Source of the DNA: Halorussus litoreus
GTDB taxonomy: Archaea > Halobacteriota > Halobacteria > Halobacteriales > Haladaptataceae
NCBI RefSeq assembly: GCF_003382685.1
Contig: NZ_KZ859511.1
Location: 1-49,287, forward strand
Length of the DNA stretch: 49,287 nt
Direction of reading: 5' to 3'
Shown piece after piece: positions 26,556-34,151 of this stretch. Positions within the stretch are counted from its first letter, which is position 1; the number at the start of each line of letters is the position of its first letter. The notes under the pieces were generated by a model. That model made no database searches, was not told the origin of the DNA, and worked only from the letters and a program-made list of their open reading frames with translations. Made by a program: the position numbers and the translations under genes.

Positions 26556-26915
26556 GTGTCCGACCACGATTCGACTGCCGACGACGACTTCGGAGCGGCC
26601 CCGACGATAACGTGCGAGCGGTGCGACCGAGAGTGGGATCTCGCCGAGGAGGTCGCCGACCTCGGCGTCGGCAACCACGCCGTCGAGCAGTTCGCGCTCG
26701 ACCACCGCAGGCACACGGGCCACTTCCCCGACGAGGTTGCGACGTGGCGCGCGCAGTGTCGGAACTGCCCGGAGGAGGCCGAACGGCTCGCGCGCGACGC
26801 AGCGATTCGGTGGGCCGAGACTCACGTCCGACACACTCGCCACGAGGTAGCCCTTCACGACGCGCGTGACGACGGGACGACCGTCGTCGACGACGAGGGG
26901 TCGGACGGCGAGTGA
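26556..26915 (+). CDS. Small haloarchaeal Cys/His protein, probably zinc-binding
   Basis: A 119-residue protein, not recognised. It has CERCDREWDLAEEV near residues 19-32 and CRNCPEEAERL further on, so two CxxC pairs, with several His between them (HRRHTGHF) and after (HVRHTRHEV). The pairs could bind one zinc. Many haloarchaeal proteins of this size and pattern are uncharacterised. The GTG at 26556 gives a start VSDHDSTADDD that is acidic and plausible; the frame is open far upstream only because it is antisense to other genes. Confidence 0.65.
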   Translation: MSDHDSTADDDFGAAPTITCERCDREWDLAEEVADLGVGNHAVEQFALDHRRHTGHFPDEVATWRAQCRNCPEEAERLARDAAIRWAETHVRHTRHEVALHDARDDGTTVVDDEGSDGE

Positions 26916-27035
26916 GCGGAGAACGCCGAGCCAGCGCGGAAGACGAACGTGCGTGCTGATGAACGCGATTACGTGGCCGAATCGCCCACGCGATCGCACG
27001 ACGACTGAATGTTCCTGGCGAATACGGAATAGATA

Positions 27036-27042
27036 ATTTATA
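27036..27042 (+). promoter_or_regulatory. TATA box and leader of the PIT-repeat gene
   Basis: ATTTATA at 27036-27042 predicts a transcript starting near 27066. The leader of about 65 bases can form a hairpin (TTCAACA 27069-27075 with TGTTGAA 27083-27089) and ends with a GGAGG Shine-Dalgarno at 27119-27123. A structured leader is unusual in a window where most genes look leaderless. Confidence 0.6.
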
Positions 27043-27132
27043 CACTATCTTGGCCATTAAACTTATTCTTCAACAGGCCGATTGTTGAAAACAAGACGGT
27101 TCACAAACTGCCGTCCAATGGAGGAAACCCGC

Positions 27133-27471
27133 ATGAACACAACGTACAAACTCGTCCTCGCATCGACAGTAGTCGTAGTCGCGTTCGGTCTGACCGCGTC
27201 GCCCGTAACCGCGTTCGGCGCAGACGCCGCCGACCGACCCATCACGTCAGACGCACCGATCACCGGAAACGGCCCCATCACCGCCGACAACCCGATAACT
27301 GCGGACGGACCGATCACCGCTGACGGACCGATCACCGCTGACGGACCGATCACCGCTGACGGACCGATCACTGCCGACGGACCGATCACTGCCGACGGGC
27401 CGATAACGGGGAGTCCGATCACGGCGACCGGTCCGATCACGAGCAGCGACGTGGGTACCCAGAACGGTTAG
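27133..27471 (+). CDS. Secreted hexapeptide-repeat protein (GPITAD repeats)
   Basis: A 112-residue protein with a Sec-type signal (MNTTYKLVLASTVVVVAFGL, cleavage probably after VTAFGA). The mature part is almost entirely a Pro-Ile-Thr repeat: PIT occurs every six residues about eleven times, with GPITAD as the consensus. At DNA level the core is an 18-base unit, GGACCGATCACCGCTGAC, repeated with few changes at 27309-27400. No Cys, and few charges other than Asp. A Shine-Dalgarno (GGAGG) lies nine bases before ATG 27133, which decides the start. It could be a surface or matrix protein; the function is unknown. Confidence 0.75.
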   Translation: MNTTYKLVLASTVVVVAFGLTASPVTAFGADAADRPITSDAPITGNGPITADNPITADGPITADGPITADGPITADGPITADGPITADGPITGSPITATGPITSSDVGTQNG

Positions 27472-27691
27472 AACTGTGACGACCTGACCCAGCCGTTCTG
27501 TAAGTAGCGCGACGACTGATTTTTGTTTTGGACTCGCTCTGTGGGAGTAGCGATGGTCGCTAGACGTTCCGAACGGCGTTCGGGTTCACCCACAACTCCT
27601 TTATTTCTAAATCTCAGGTTATATTTTAATATTGCTAGTGAAAATACTTAAGTAAAACCCTGTCGAACGTTCTGCCGGAGGTGAGAATTAG

Positions 27692-27754
27692 ATGTTCAAG
27701 ATCAGCCTGACTCCGTTCTGTACCTGCGAGGAGTTCCCGTCCATCCCGTGCTGA
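27692..27754 (+). CDS. 20-residue cysteine peptide with perfect Shine-Dalgarno
   Basis: A mini-gene encoding MFKISLTPFCTCEEFPSIPC. It is preceded by GGAGGTGA (27677-27684), an exact match to the archaeal anti-Shine-Dalgarno, seven bases before the ATG. An ATACTTAAGTAA TATA-like element lies about 40-50 bases upstream in AT-rich DNA. Cys residues are at 10, 12 and 20, the last at the C-terminus. No modifying enzyme or transporter is adjacent. It may be a functional peptide or an unidentified precursor. The signal strength argues for expression; no family is known to me. Confidence 0.5.
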   Translation: MFKISLTPFCTCEEFPSIPC

Positions 27755-27834
27755 GGCGGACTCCGACAGTCGTACTGCCCCCAACCGATTTCTGTGACGG
27801 CTTGCCCGACACGGAGACTGCTCCATCCAGTAGC

Positions 27835-28716
27835 TTACAGTCCGAGGAACTGCTCGGCGTTCTCCCAGAGGATCTTGCGCTGGACCTCGTCCGGGAAGTC
27901 GAGTTCGGCGAACTGGTCGAGCCACGGCTCCGGGTCGATCATCGGGTAGTCGGTGCCGAACATCACCTTGTCCTGAAGTAGCGTCTTCGCGTAGTGGAGC
28001 ACCTGCTCGTCGATGTACCGGGGCATCCACCCCGAGAGGTCCATGTAGACGTTGCCCTTCTGCTGGCAGATGGCCAACTGCTCTTTCTCCCACGGGAAGG
28101 CGGGGTGGGCGAGCAGGATCTGGAGGTCGGGATGCTCGGCGGCCAGGTCGTCTACCAGCATCGGGTTCCCGTACTTGATCTTGAGCCCGCGTCCGCCCGG
28201 CGCACCCGCGCCCAGCGTGGAGTTGCCGCCGTGGAACACCACGGGGACCCCGAGGTCTTCGATGGTCGCAAACAGGTCCTCGTGTTCGGGGGCGCTCGGG
28301 TCGAAGCCCTGCGCTATCTGTTGGAATTTGAACCCCGAGAGGTCGAGGTCCTTTACCGCGCGCTCGGCCTCCTGCACGCAGTCGTCTTTCAGCGGGTCCA
28401 CGCTCGCGAACCCGACGAAGAAGTCTTCGTACTCGTCACGGACCTCGGCCACGTAGTCGTTGGGCACCGGCGGATTACCGGTGTTCGTCTCGGCGTCCCA
28501 GCCGAGCAGGATCGCCTTCCCGATCCCCACCTCGTGGTACTCCTCGATCAGGCTGTCGTAGGTGTCGGTCTCGATGCTCGCGCCGAACTTGTCCGCGGCG
28601 TCCTCCATCATCAGCCCGCCGGCGTCGTGGAGGAACTCCTCGGTCGGCTGGTGGCAGTGGGTGTCGATGATCGGGTACTCGTCGGGGTGGTCGGCGACGA
28701 CCTCGAGTTCGGTCAT
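27835..28716 (-). CDS. Amidohydrolase 2 family protein (ACMSD-like fold)
   Basis: A 293-residue metal-dependent hydrolase or decarboxylase of the amidohydrolase-2 group. The metal motif IDTHCHQPTEEF is near residue 18. Others are FHGGNS, ILLAHPAFPWEKE and the closing GTDYPMIDPEPWL with the catalytic Asp. Relatives act on aromatic carboxylates (2-amino-3-carboxymuconate-semialdehyde decarboxylase, gamma-resorcylate decarboxylase) or lactones. The substrate is unknown. It is a single gene, 96 bases from the MFS carrier gene on the same strand, which may be co-transcribed with it. Confidence 0.87.
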   Translation of the reverse strand: MTELEVVADHPDEYPIIDTHCHQPTEEFLHDAGGLMMEDAADKFGASIETDTYDSLIEEYHEVGIGKAILLGWDAETNTGNPPVPNDYVAEVRDEYEDFFVGFASVDPLKDDCVQEAERAVKDLDLSGFKFQQIAQGFDPSAPEHEDLFATIEDLGVPVVFHGGNSTLGAGAPGGRGLKIKYGNPMLVDDLAAEHPDLQILLAHPAFPWEKEQLAICQQKGNVYMDLSGWMPRYIDEQVLHYAKTLLQDKVMFGTDYPMIDPEPWLDQFAELDFPDEVQRKILWENAEQFLGL

Positions 28717-28812
28717 GCGAAACTGTTGGTGGAGTGGCGTGAAAAATAGTGCGAAGAAATCGTGCTGATCGTCGAGGGCGATACGACCGTGTCTGGTCCG
28801 AGTGTGCGTTCG

Positions 28813-30099
28813 TCACGCTCGCCTTCCAGTCGAAGGCTGGCGCGTCCGGTGAATCCACAGCGCACACGCGAGAGCGACGACGCCGGCGACCGTGGCGATA
28901 CCGAACGCGACGCGATAGCCCACGAAGGAGTAGACGGGCGTGCCGTCGACCGTCTTCCCGGTCCAGAAGGCATCGAGCGCCACGCCCATCACCGCAGGCA
29001 CGACCGCGGCACCGAAGTAGCCGACGCTGTTTATCGTCCCGCTCACCGTTCCGCTCACCTCGTCGGAGTGGCGGCGACGCCCGACGGTGAACGCGAGCGA
29101 GACCCCGCCGTTGACGAACATTGCCGCGAAGAAGAGCACGCCGACGAGGACGAGCGGTGGCGTCCCGAGGGCCGTGAGGGTGGCGAAGACGACGCTGAAC
29201 GTGAGCGTCGAGACCAACACCAGTCCGGTGTGCGCACCGATGCGGTCTGCAACCCACCCGAACAGCGGCGAGCCGACGAGGAGGCCGACGTTGCCCGCGA
29301 GGACGTACAGCGATGCGCGCGCGACGGAGAGGTCGTAGAGGTGGACGAGGTACGGGACGCCCCACAGGCCGACGACGGTGAAGTTGACGCCGAGAATCAG
29401 AAACTCGAGGACGCCGAGGACCCACACGTCCGGGCCGCCGAGGACGGACCGCAAGTCCGCGCGGAGTGACGTGGTCTCACCATCGGCGGCCAGTTCGGAC
29501 GACGCCTCGTCGACCGAATCGCCTGGTCGGTCCCGGACCGTTAGGAGGATGACGACGGCGCTGACGACGCAGAACGCCCCGACGGCGAGCATCGACGCCC
29601 GCCAGCCGACGACGGACGCAGCCACAGCGAGCGGAGTCGTCGCGACGATGCCGCCGAGGGCCGAGACGCCGATGGTCATGCCCGTCACGGTCGCGTACTC
29701 GTCGGCCCGGAACCACGTCACGGCGAACCGGAGGATAGCGAGGAAGATGACGCTCCCGCCGAGACCGACGAGCGCGCGAGAGAGAAAGCCAACGAAAAAG
29801 GAGTTGCTCGTCGCGAACGCGACGGCACCGAGACCCATGACGAACGTGCCCGCCCCAGCGACGCGGCGCGGGCCATATCGGTCCGCGAGCAATCCGGCGG
29901 GCAACTGCATCGCGGCGTACAAGTAGAAGAACGACGAGTGGAGCAGGCCGAGTTCGGTCGCCGTGATGTCGAACGCGCGGGTTAGCGACTCCGCCAGCAC
30001 CGCCGTCGAGACCCGGGTGAAGCTCATGAGCAAGTACCCGAACGCGAGAACGCCCCACATCGCCCACCGGACGCGTCGCGTGTCGAATCGCGTTAGCAT
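28813..30099 (-). CDS. Major facilitator superfamily transporter
   Basis: A 428-residue carrier with twelve predicted membrane helices and the MFS signature LLADRYGPRR between helices 2 and 3; the second-half counterpart is GWVADRIGAHTG. A central cytoplasmic loop is acidic (DSVDEASSELAADGE). It resembles the anion/organic-acid symporter branch. The start MLTRFDTRRVRW at 30099 was chosen; the frame is open 42 codons further but that extension is basic and overlaps the peroxiredoxin gene end. Downstream lies the amidohydrolase-2 gene, whose substrate it might import. Confidence 0.88.
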   Translation of the reverse strand: MLTRFDTRRVRWAMWGVLAFGYLLMSFTRVSTAVLAESLTRAFDITATELGLLHSSFFYLYAAMQLPAGLLADRYGPRRVAGAGTFVMGLGAVAFATSNSFFVGFLSRALVGLGGSVIFLAILRFAVTWFRADEYATVTGMTIGVSALGGIVATTPLAVAASVVGWRASMLAVGAFCVVSAVVILLTVRDRPGDSVDEASSELAADGETTSLRADLRSVLGGPDVWVLGVLEFLILGVNFTVVGLWGVPYLVHLYDLSVARASLYVLAGNVGLLVGSPLFGWVADRIGAHTGLVLVSTLTFSVVFATLTALGTPPLVLVGVLFFAAMFVNGGVSLAFTVGRRRHSDEVSGTVSGTINSVGYFGAAVVPAVMGVALDAFWTGKTVDGTPVYSFVGYRVAFGIATVAGVVALACALWIHRTRQPSTGRRA

Positions 30100-30133
30100 C
30101 GTCGTCTCGAAGTCGAGTCCATCACTCGTCTTC

Positions 30134-30700
30134 TCAGCGAGGATTCTCCTGTACCCACTCCAGAACCTCGCTCGCGTGTTCGTCCGGCGGGAAGATCGGA
30201 TAGAAGACGTGTTCGATACGCCCATCCGTGACGACCAGCGTCAACCGCTCCAGATAGTCGTCTCCCTCGATGGTGAACGACGGCAGGTCGAGTTCGTTCG
30301 TCAACTCCCGCTCGGCGTCGCTGAGCATCTCGAAGGGGAGGTCCAGACGGGTCCTGGCCTCGCGTTGATACTCGCTCGATTGGGTGGACAGGCCGAACAC
30401 CTCCCCGACTCCCGCATCGCGGAGCTCGTCGTAGTGACTCCGGAACCCGCGGGACTCGGGCGTACAGCCGCGGGCACCCGGCACGTCTTCCCACCCGTCC
30501 GGAATCACGTCCTCGTCCGGCCGCCCCGTCAACGGATAGACGTAGATGACTGTGCGAGCCGGCGAATCGTCGAGGGTGACGGCCGTGCCGTCCGTCGCCG
30601 GGAGTGACAGGTCCGGCAGTTCCCTCCCCCGAAGATGGTCGGCGGCTCCGTCGTCTTCAGGTACCGGCAGGTCGTCCGGGAGCGGAAAGTCCTTGGGCAT
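30134..30700 (-). CDS. Peroxiredoxin (AhpC/TSA family), one-cysteine type
   Basis: A 188-residue thioredoxin-fold protein. The segment VIYVYPLTGRPDEDVIPDGW and then GARGCTPESRGFRSHYDEL places the peroxidatic Cys in the GCTPE motif. Typical Q-type members have PGCTxEsCGF; the second Cys is replaced by Arg here, so it may need an external thiol such as gamma-glutamylcysteine. It reduces peroxides. ATG 30700 is supported by an ATCTTATCT TATA-like element 24-32 bases upstream; a longer frame to 30760 crosses that promoter. Confidence 0.85.
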   Translation of the reverse strand: MPKDFPLPDDLPVPEDDGAADHLRGRELPDLSLPATDGTAVTLDDSPARTVIYVYPLTGRPDEDVIPDGWEDVPGARGCTPESRGFRSHYDELRDAGVGEVFGLSTQSSEYQREARTRLDLPFEMLSDAERELTNELDLPSFTIEGDDYLERLTLVVTDGRIEHVFYPIFPPDEHASEVLEWVQENPR

Positions 30701-30723
30701 ACGTCGATGGACCTCGCCTACAC

Positions 30724-30731
30724 AGATAAGA
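30724..30731 (-). promoter_or_regulatory. TATA element of the peroxiredoxin gene
   Basis: TCTTATCT on the minus strand, 24-31 bases before the ATG at 30700. Confidence 0.55.
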
Positions 30732-31024
30732 TTTTGTATAATAGCAAAATAGTCAGACAATATCCGATGTATGGCCCTATTCGTAGGACTGTATTCGGTA
30801 TTCCCCGTGGGGATTGCTTACGGCTGACACGATCCCGCTCAGTCCGAGCGACCGGGGTATCACTCGGGCGTCTCGGAACCGCCAAGACTGATGCAATCGC
30901 CCGAACTGACACCGCCGAGAAGAGAGCGTTCGCGGCGACAACGACCGTCACGGTTGCAAATCAATCCCATGAGGCCCTCTATCGGAGAAATTTCATATAC
31001 CTCCCGGTCGAATGACGTGTTACT

Positions 31025-31120
31025 ATGAGAGTACCATCCCAGATCAGAACGGGTCGAACCGCAACCGACGTGAGGAACGGTCGCACGAAGCGATGGACGA
31101 CGCAGTTCGCGTTCCTGTAG
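31025..31120 (+). CDS. Possible 31-residue basic peptide
   Basis: The region 30701-31262 has no conventional gene. Within it a 31-codon frame begins MRVPSQIRTGRTATDV and ends QFAFL; it is rich in Arg and Thr with a net charge near +6, unlike the acidic proteins around it. A TTCATATA TATA box (30992-30999) lies about 29 bases before the ATG, the exact leaderless spacing. Coding by chance is possible for so short a frame, and the promoter could serve a non-coding RNA instead. Confidence 0.35.
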   Translation: MRVPSQIRTGRTATDVRNGRTKRWTTQFAFL

Positions 31121-31173
31121 TCGCGGTCGAACCGTAATCGCGGTCAAACCGCGACCCCGACTGGAGTACGGTA

Positions 31174-31207
31174 CTGACCAAATCGCAGAACTGACCAAAT
31201 CGCAGAA
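31174..31207. repeat. 17-base tandem duplication
   Basis: CTGACCAAATCGCAGAA occurs twice back to back (31174-31190, 31191-31207), just beyond the maoC stop. Nearby 31124-31160 carries related GCGGTCGAACCG and GCGGTCAAACCG blocks. The stretch looks recently rearranged and non-coding. Confidence 0.65.
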
Positions 31208-31262
31208 CCGACCGAACTACCGCAATTTCCGCGGAAATTTCTCGGTTCCCGTAGCTCCGGCG

Positions 31263-31733
31263 CTACTCGCCTTCCGCTTCCTTCTTGATGAGGAACTTCA
31301 TGTCGCCCTCGAAGACCACAGTGTCCTCTTGGTTCGTCATCGTCGTGTCGATGACGACCAACCCGGCGTCGTCTCGACTGGAAATGTCCTTGGTCTCGAT
31401 GACCTCCATGTCGAGGCTGATGGTGTCGTCCATGTGGACCGGGTTCGGGATGTCCATGTAGTTCATCCCGAGGAACGCGAGAACGGTCCGCTCCAAGATT
31501 CCGGTCCGGTAGACGAACCCCGTCGCGAGCACGAACGTCATCGGGCCGTGGGCCACGCGCTCGCCGAAGTATTCGTCTTCGGCGTACTCCTTGTTCGTGT
31601 GAAGTTCGGTCCAGTCGCCCGCGAACGCGGAGTGTTGCACGAAGTCGTACTCGGTGACGGTTCGGCCGACGCTCTCGAACGTCTGGCCCTCCTCGAAGTC
31701 CTCGAAGTGGTGGGGTCGATAGCTGTACGGCAT
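31263..31733 (-). CDS. MaoC-like acyl-CoA dehydratase
   Basis: A 156-residue hotdog protein of the MaoC/R-hydratase group. FEEGQTFESVGRTVTEYDF is the usual N-terminus, and the active-site region FAGDWTELHTNKEYAEDEYF carries Asp and His, followed by RVAHGPMTFVLATG. It probably hydrates or dehydrates a 2-enoyl or hydroxyacyl-CoA. ATG 31733 is supported by a TTTTATC TATA element about 25 bases upstream, overlapping the divergent M42 gene region. A second, less similar MaoC protein is encoded at 48404-48889. Confidence 0.88.
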   Translation of the reverse strand: MPYSYRPHHFEDFEEGQTFESVGRTVTEYDFVQHSAFAGDWTELHTNKEYAEDEYFGERVAHGPMTFVLATGFVYRTGILERTVLAFLGMNYMDIPNPVHMDDTISLDMEVIETKDISSRDDAGLVVIDTTMTNQEDTVVFEGDMKFLIKKEAEGE

Positions 31734-31754
31734 GGTTCGTCGTTCGCCGGTAGC

Positions 31755-31762
31755 CGATAAAA
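31755..31762 (-). promoter_or_regulatory. TATA box of the MaoC-like gene
   Basis: ATTTTATC on the minus strand, 22-29 bases before the ATG at 31733. Confidence 0.6.
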
Positions 31763-31850
31763 TTCTATGGTCTCGCGCGCGCCGAGAACGCATTCTAACC
31801 GCCCCTGAAGCCCCGCGAAATCCCCACCGACGACCGAGTTCGTGGGATTC

Positions 31851-31856
31851 ATTATC
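31851..31856 (+). promoter_or_regulatory. TATA element of the M42 peptidase gene
   Basis: ATTATC, 21-26 bases before ATG 31877, in the divergent promoter region shared with the MaoC-like gene. Confidence 0.5.
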
Positions 31857-31876
31857 AGTCGGCGACTCCTCCGGAT

Positions 31877-32947
31877 ATGGACGAGAACCACCGGAAGTTC
31901 CTCGAACGACTGCTGGAGACGCCGAGCCCGTCCGGGTTCGAGACGGCCGTCCAGCGTTGCTGGGTGGAGTACGTCTCCGAGTTCGCCGACGAGGTGCGGA
32001 CCGACGAGTACGGCAACGCGGTCGCGCGAATCGACGGCGGAGACGACGCCCCCGCCATCGCATTCACGGGCCACGCCGACGAGATCGGCCTGATGGTGAG
32101 TAGCGTCGACGACGACGGGTTCGTCCACCCCTCGCGGGTCGGCGGGTCGGACCGTACGGTCACGAAGGGCCAGCACGTCGAGATCCACACCGACGACGGC
32201 GTGGTCCCCGGCGTGGTCGGCCAGACCGCCATCCACCTGCGAGACACCGAGGAGGACGAGATCGAGGACGTGACCGAGCAGCACGTCGACGTGGGAGCCG
32301 AGAGCGAGGCCGAGGCCCGCGAACTCGTCGACGTGGGCGACCCCATCACCGTCGAGACCTCAATCCGCGAACTCGCCGGCAGCCGGATGGCGGCTCGCGG
32401 GATGGACAACCGCGTGGGCATTTGGGTCGCGGCGGAGGCCGCCCGCCGCGCGGCCGAGCGGGACACGGCGGCCACCGTCTACGCGGTCAGCACGGTCCAG
32501 GAGGAACTGGGCAAACAGGGCGCGAAGATGGTCGGCTTCGACCTGTCGGTCGACGCCGCGCTCGCGGTGGACGTGACCCACGCGGTCGACTCGCCGGACC
32601 TGAGCGATCAGGAGGACGAACACGGCGAGGTCGAACTCGGCGGCGGGCCTGTCGTCGCCCGCGGCTCGTCGAACCATCCCAAGGTCGTGCGCGTCGCCCG
32701 CGAGGCCGCGGACGCGGCCGGCCTCCCCGTGCAGTTGCAGGCCTCCGGCCGCGCGACCGGCACCGACGCGGACGCCTTCTACACCTCGCAGGGCGGCATC
32801 CCCTCGCTGAACGTCGGCCTGCCAAACCGTTACATGCACACGCCGGTGGAAGTAATCGACACCGAGGATCTCGACGCGGCGGCGGACCTGCTCGCCGAGT
32901 TCGCGGTCCAATCGGAGGAGCGCGAGAGCTACGCCGTGGACATCTAG
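31877..32947 (+). CDS. M42-family aminopeptidase (deblocking/TET-type)
   Basis: A 356-residue di-metal aminopeptidase. Visible ligands are FTGHADEIG (His66 and Asp68), ARGMDNRVG (bridging Asp), and VQEELGKQGA with the catalytic and metal Glu pair, followed by VDVTHAVDSP and the His-containing RYMHTPVE near the end. Family members form large tetrahedral particles that trim peptides released by the proteasome. The length and motif order are normal. It is preceded by its own promoter and has no operon partner. Confidence 0.92.
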   Translation: MDENHRKFLERLLETPSPSGFETAVQRCWVEYVSEFADEVRTDEYGNAVARIDGGDDAPAIAFTGHADEIGLMVSSVDDDGFVHPSRVGGSDRTVTKGQHVEIHTDDGVVPGVVGQTAIHLRDTEEDEIEDVTEQHVDVGAESEAEARELVDVGDPITVETSIRELAGSRMAARGMDNRVGIWVAAEAARRAAERDTAATVYAVSTVQEELGKQGAKMVGFDLSVDAALAVDVTHAVDSPDLSDQEDEHGEVELGGGPVVARGSSNHPKVVRVAREAADAAGLPVQLQASGRATGTDADAFYTSQGGIPSLNVGLPNRYMHTPVEVIDTEDLDAAADLLAEFAVQSEERESYAVDI

Positions 32948-33200
32948 GTGACCGATAGCTTTCGATAGGGAGTTTCGTCGAGGGGGTAAAGTGGCGGGGG
33001 TAGGATGCAGCTATTGGGGATCAATGGGCTCTTCGGCGACGAGAACTGCGTTCTTCGACGGCGAGAAAAATGAAGATGTCAGGTAACGGTTTCGAGGCGC
33101 AGTCCCACGTTCCCCGCCACAAGTAGAGTAATCACCGACCGGAATCGTTTCAGGGTCCGAAACGCGGCCCGCGTCGGTTTCACGGTGCAAACGCTCACCT

Positions 33201-33241
33201 GACGCCGAGCCGAGTCAGGTCCGACGCCGAGCCGAATCAGG
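33201..33241. repeat. 19-base direct repeat
   Basis: GACGCCGAGCCGAGTCAGG at 33201-33219 and GACGCCGAGCCGAATCAGG at 33223-33241, one mismatch, period 22. It covers the stop codon region of the regulator gene at 33237. The rest of 32948-33236 shows nothing recognisable. Confidence 0.6.
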
Positions 33242-34010
33242 CGTCCGTGGTCGGCTCGACGACGGCGTCGTCCCGGAACCGCTTGAACACCGACAGCGCC
33301 CACTCACGGAGATCGTCGTCGGTCGAGTGGAGACACGTTCGGAGGTGGCCCCCGTCGTCGTACCCGCCGAGGAACACGTCGTCGTCGAACACCGAGAGCC
33401 CGAAGGTGAACGTCTCGGGCGAGATGGACAGCGTCAGGCAGTCGAGCGCGCGGGCTTGCTCGAAGTCGTCGGGGTACGACTGCTGGGAGGTTTCGGCGGC
33501 CGACTCCGGGAGGACGAGTTCGACTGTGACGCCCCGTTCGACGAGGGGTTCACAGGCTCGGTTGAACGCGGGCACCACTGCCGGCAGGAGCGCGTCGAGC
33601 CGCGACGCGTCGGTCGGAACCGCCTCGATGAAGAACTCGGTCGCGGCGTGCGGGTCGGTGCGCGTCGAGGTCTCGACGCGGTAGTCGTTCAGCGGCATCG
33701 GGAGGTCGTGGGCGCGCTCGAACTCCCCGAGGAAGTCACTCAGCGATTCTACCTCGGCGACGGTGTCCCGGACCTGCTCGAACCGCCGGAGGACGATGCG
33801 GCCCGCGGCGGTCGCGCGGTAGCCGTCGTCGCCACGCCGAACCCAGCCGAACTCCTCGAACGAGTCGAGCGTCCGATGGACCGTGGCGCGCGACACGTCG
33901 TGGGCCCGACACAGGTCCGCGGGCGAGCGCGGTGCCGAGACGAGTGATCGCAGCGCCTCGGCGCGGTGTTCGGACGCGGCGAGAAACCGCACCTGTTCGA
34001 TAGCGGTCAT
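33237..34010 (-). CDS. Winged-helix transcriptional regulator with FilR1-like C-terminal domain
   Basis: A 257-residue regulator. Residues 1-75 form a winged helix (LCRAHDVSRATVHRTLDSFEEFGWV). The C-terminal 150 residues resemble the FilR1/DUF1724 effector domain, common in haloarchaea and methanogens, including PAVVPAFNRACEPLVERGV and SISPETFTFGLSVFDDDVFLG. The ligand is unknown. ATG 34010 (MTAIEQVRFLA) is preferred to a GTG 33 bases upstream. It lies 141 bases downstream of the lhr gene on the same strand. Confidence 0.85.
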   Translation of the reverse strand: MTAIEQVRFLAASEHRAEALRSLVSAPRSPADLCRAHDVSRATVHRTLDSFEEFGWVRRGDDGYRATAAGRIVLRRFEQVRDTVAEVESLSDFLGEFERAHDLPMPLNDYRVETSTRTDPHAATEFFIEAVPTDASRLDALLPAVVPAFNRACEPLVERGVTVELVLPESAAETSQQSYPDDFEQARALDCLTLSISPETFTFGLSVFDDDVFLGGYDDGGHLRTCLHSTDDDLREWALSVFKRFRDDAVVEPTTDA

Positions 34011-34151
34011 CGGTATCACGAAAACGGACCGGAAAGAAGTCACTTTCGTCAGCGAACCAGGAACGTTAGTTCGACACTCTCGGGGCTCGAAGAAGTATCG
34101 GGGCCGAGCTTCGAAGAAAGAACGAGGTCGGGCACCGAAGAGGGATTGCTA

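Noticed and set aside
27300-27420. CRISPR-like direct repeats
   Set aside because: The 18-base repeats are contiguous without spacers and encode a regular PIT peptide behind a signal sequence.
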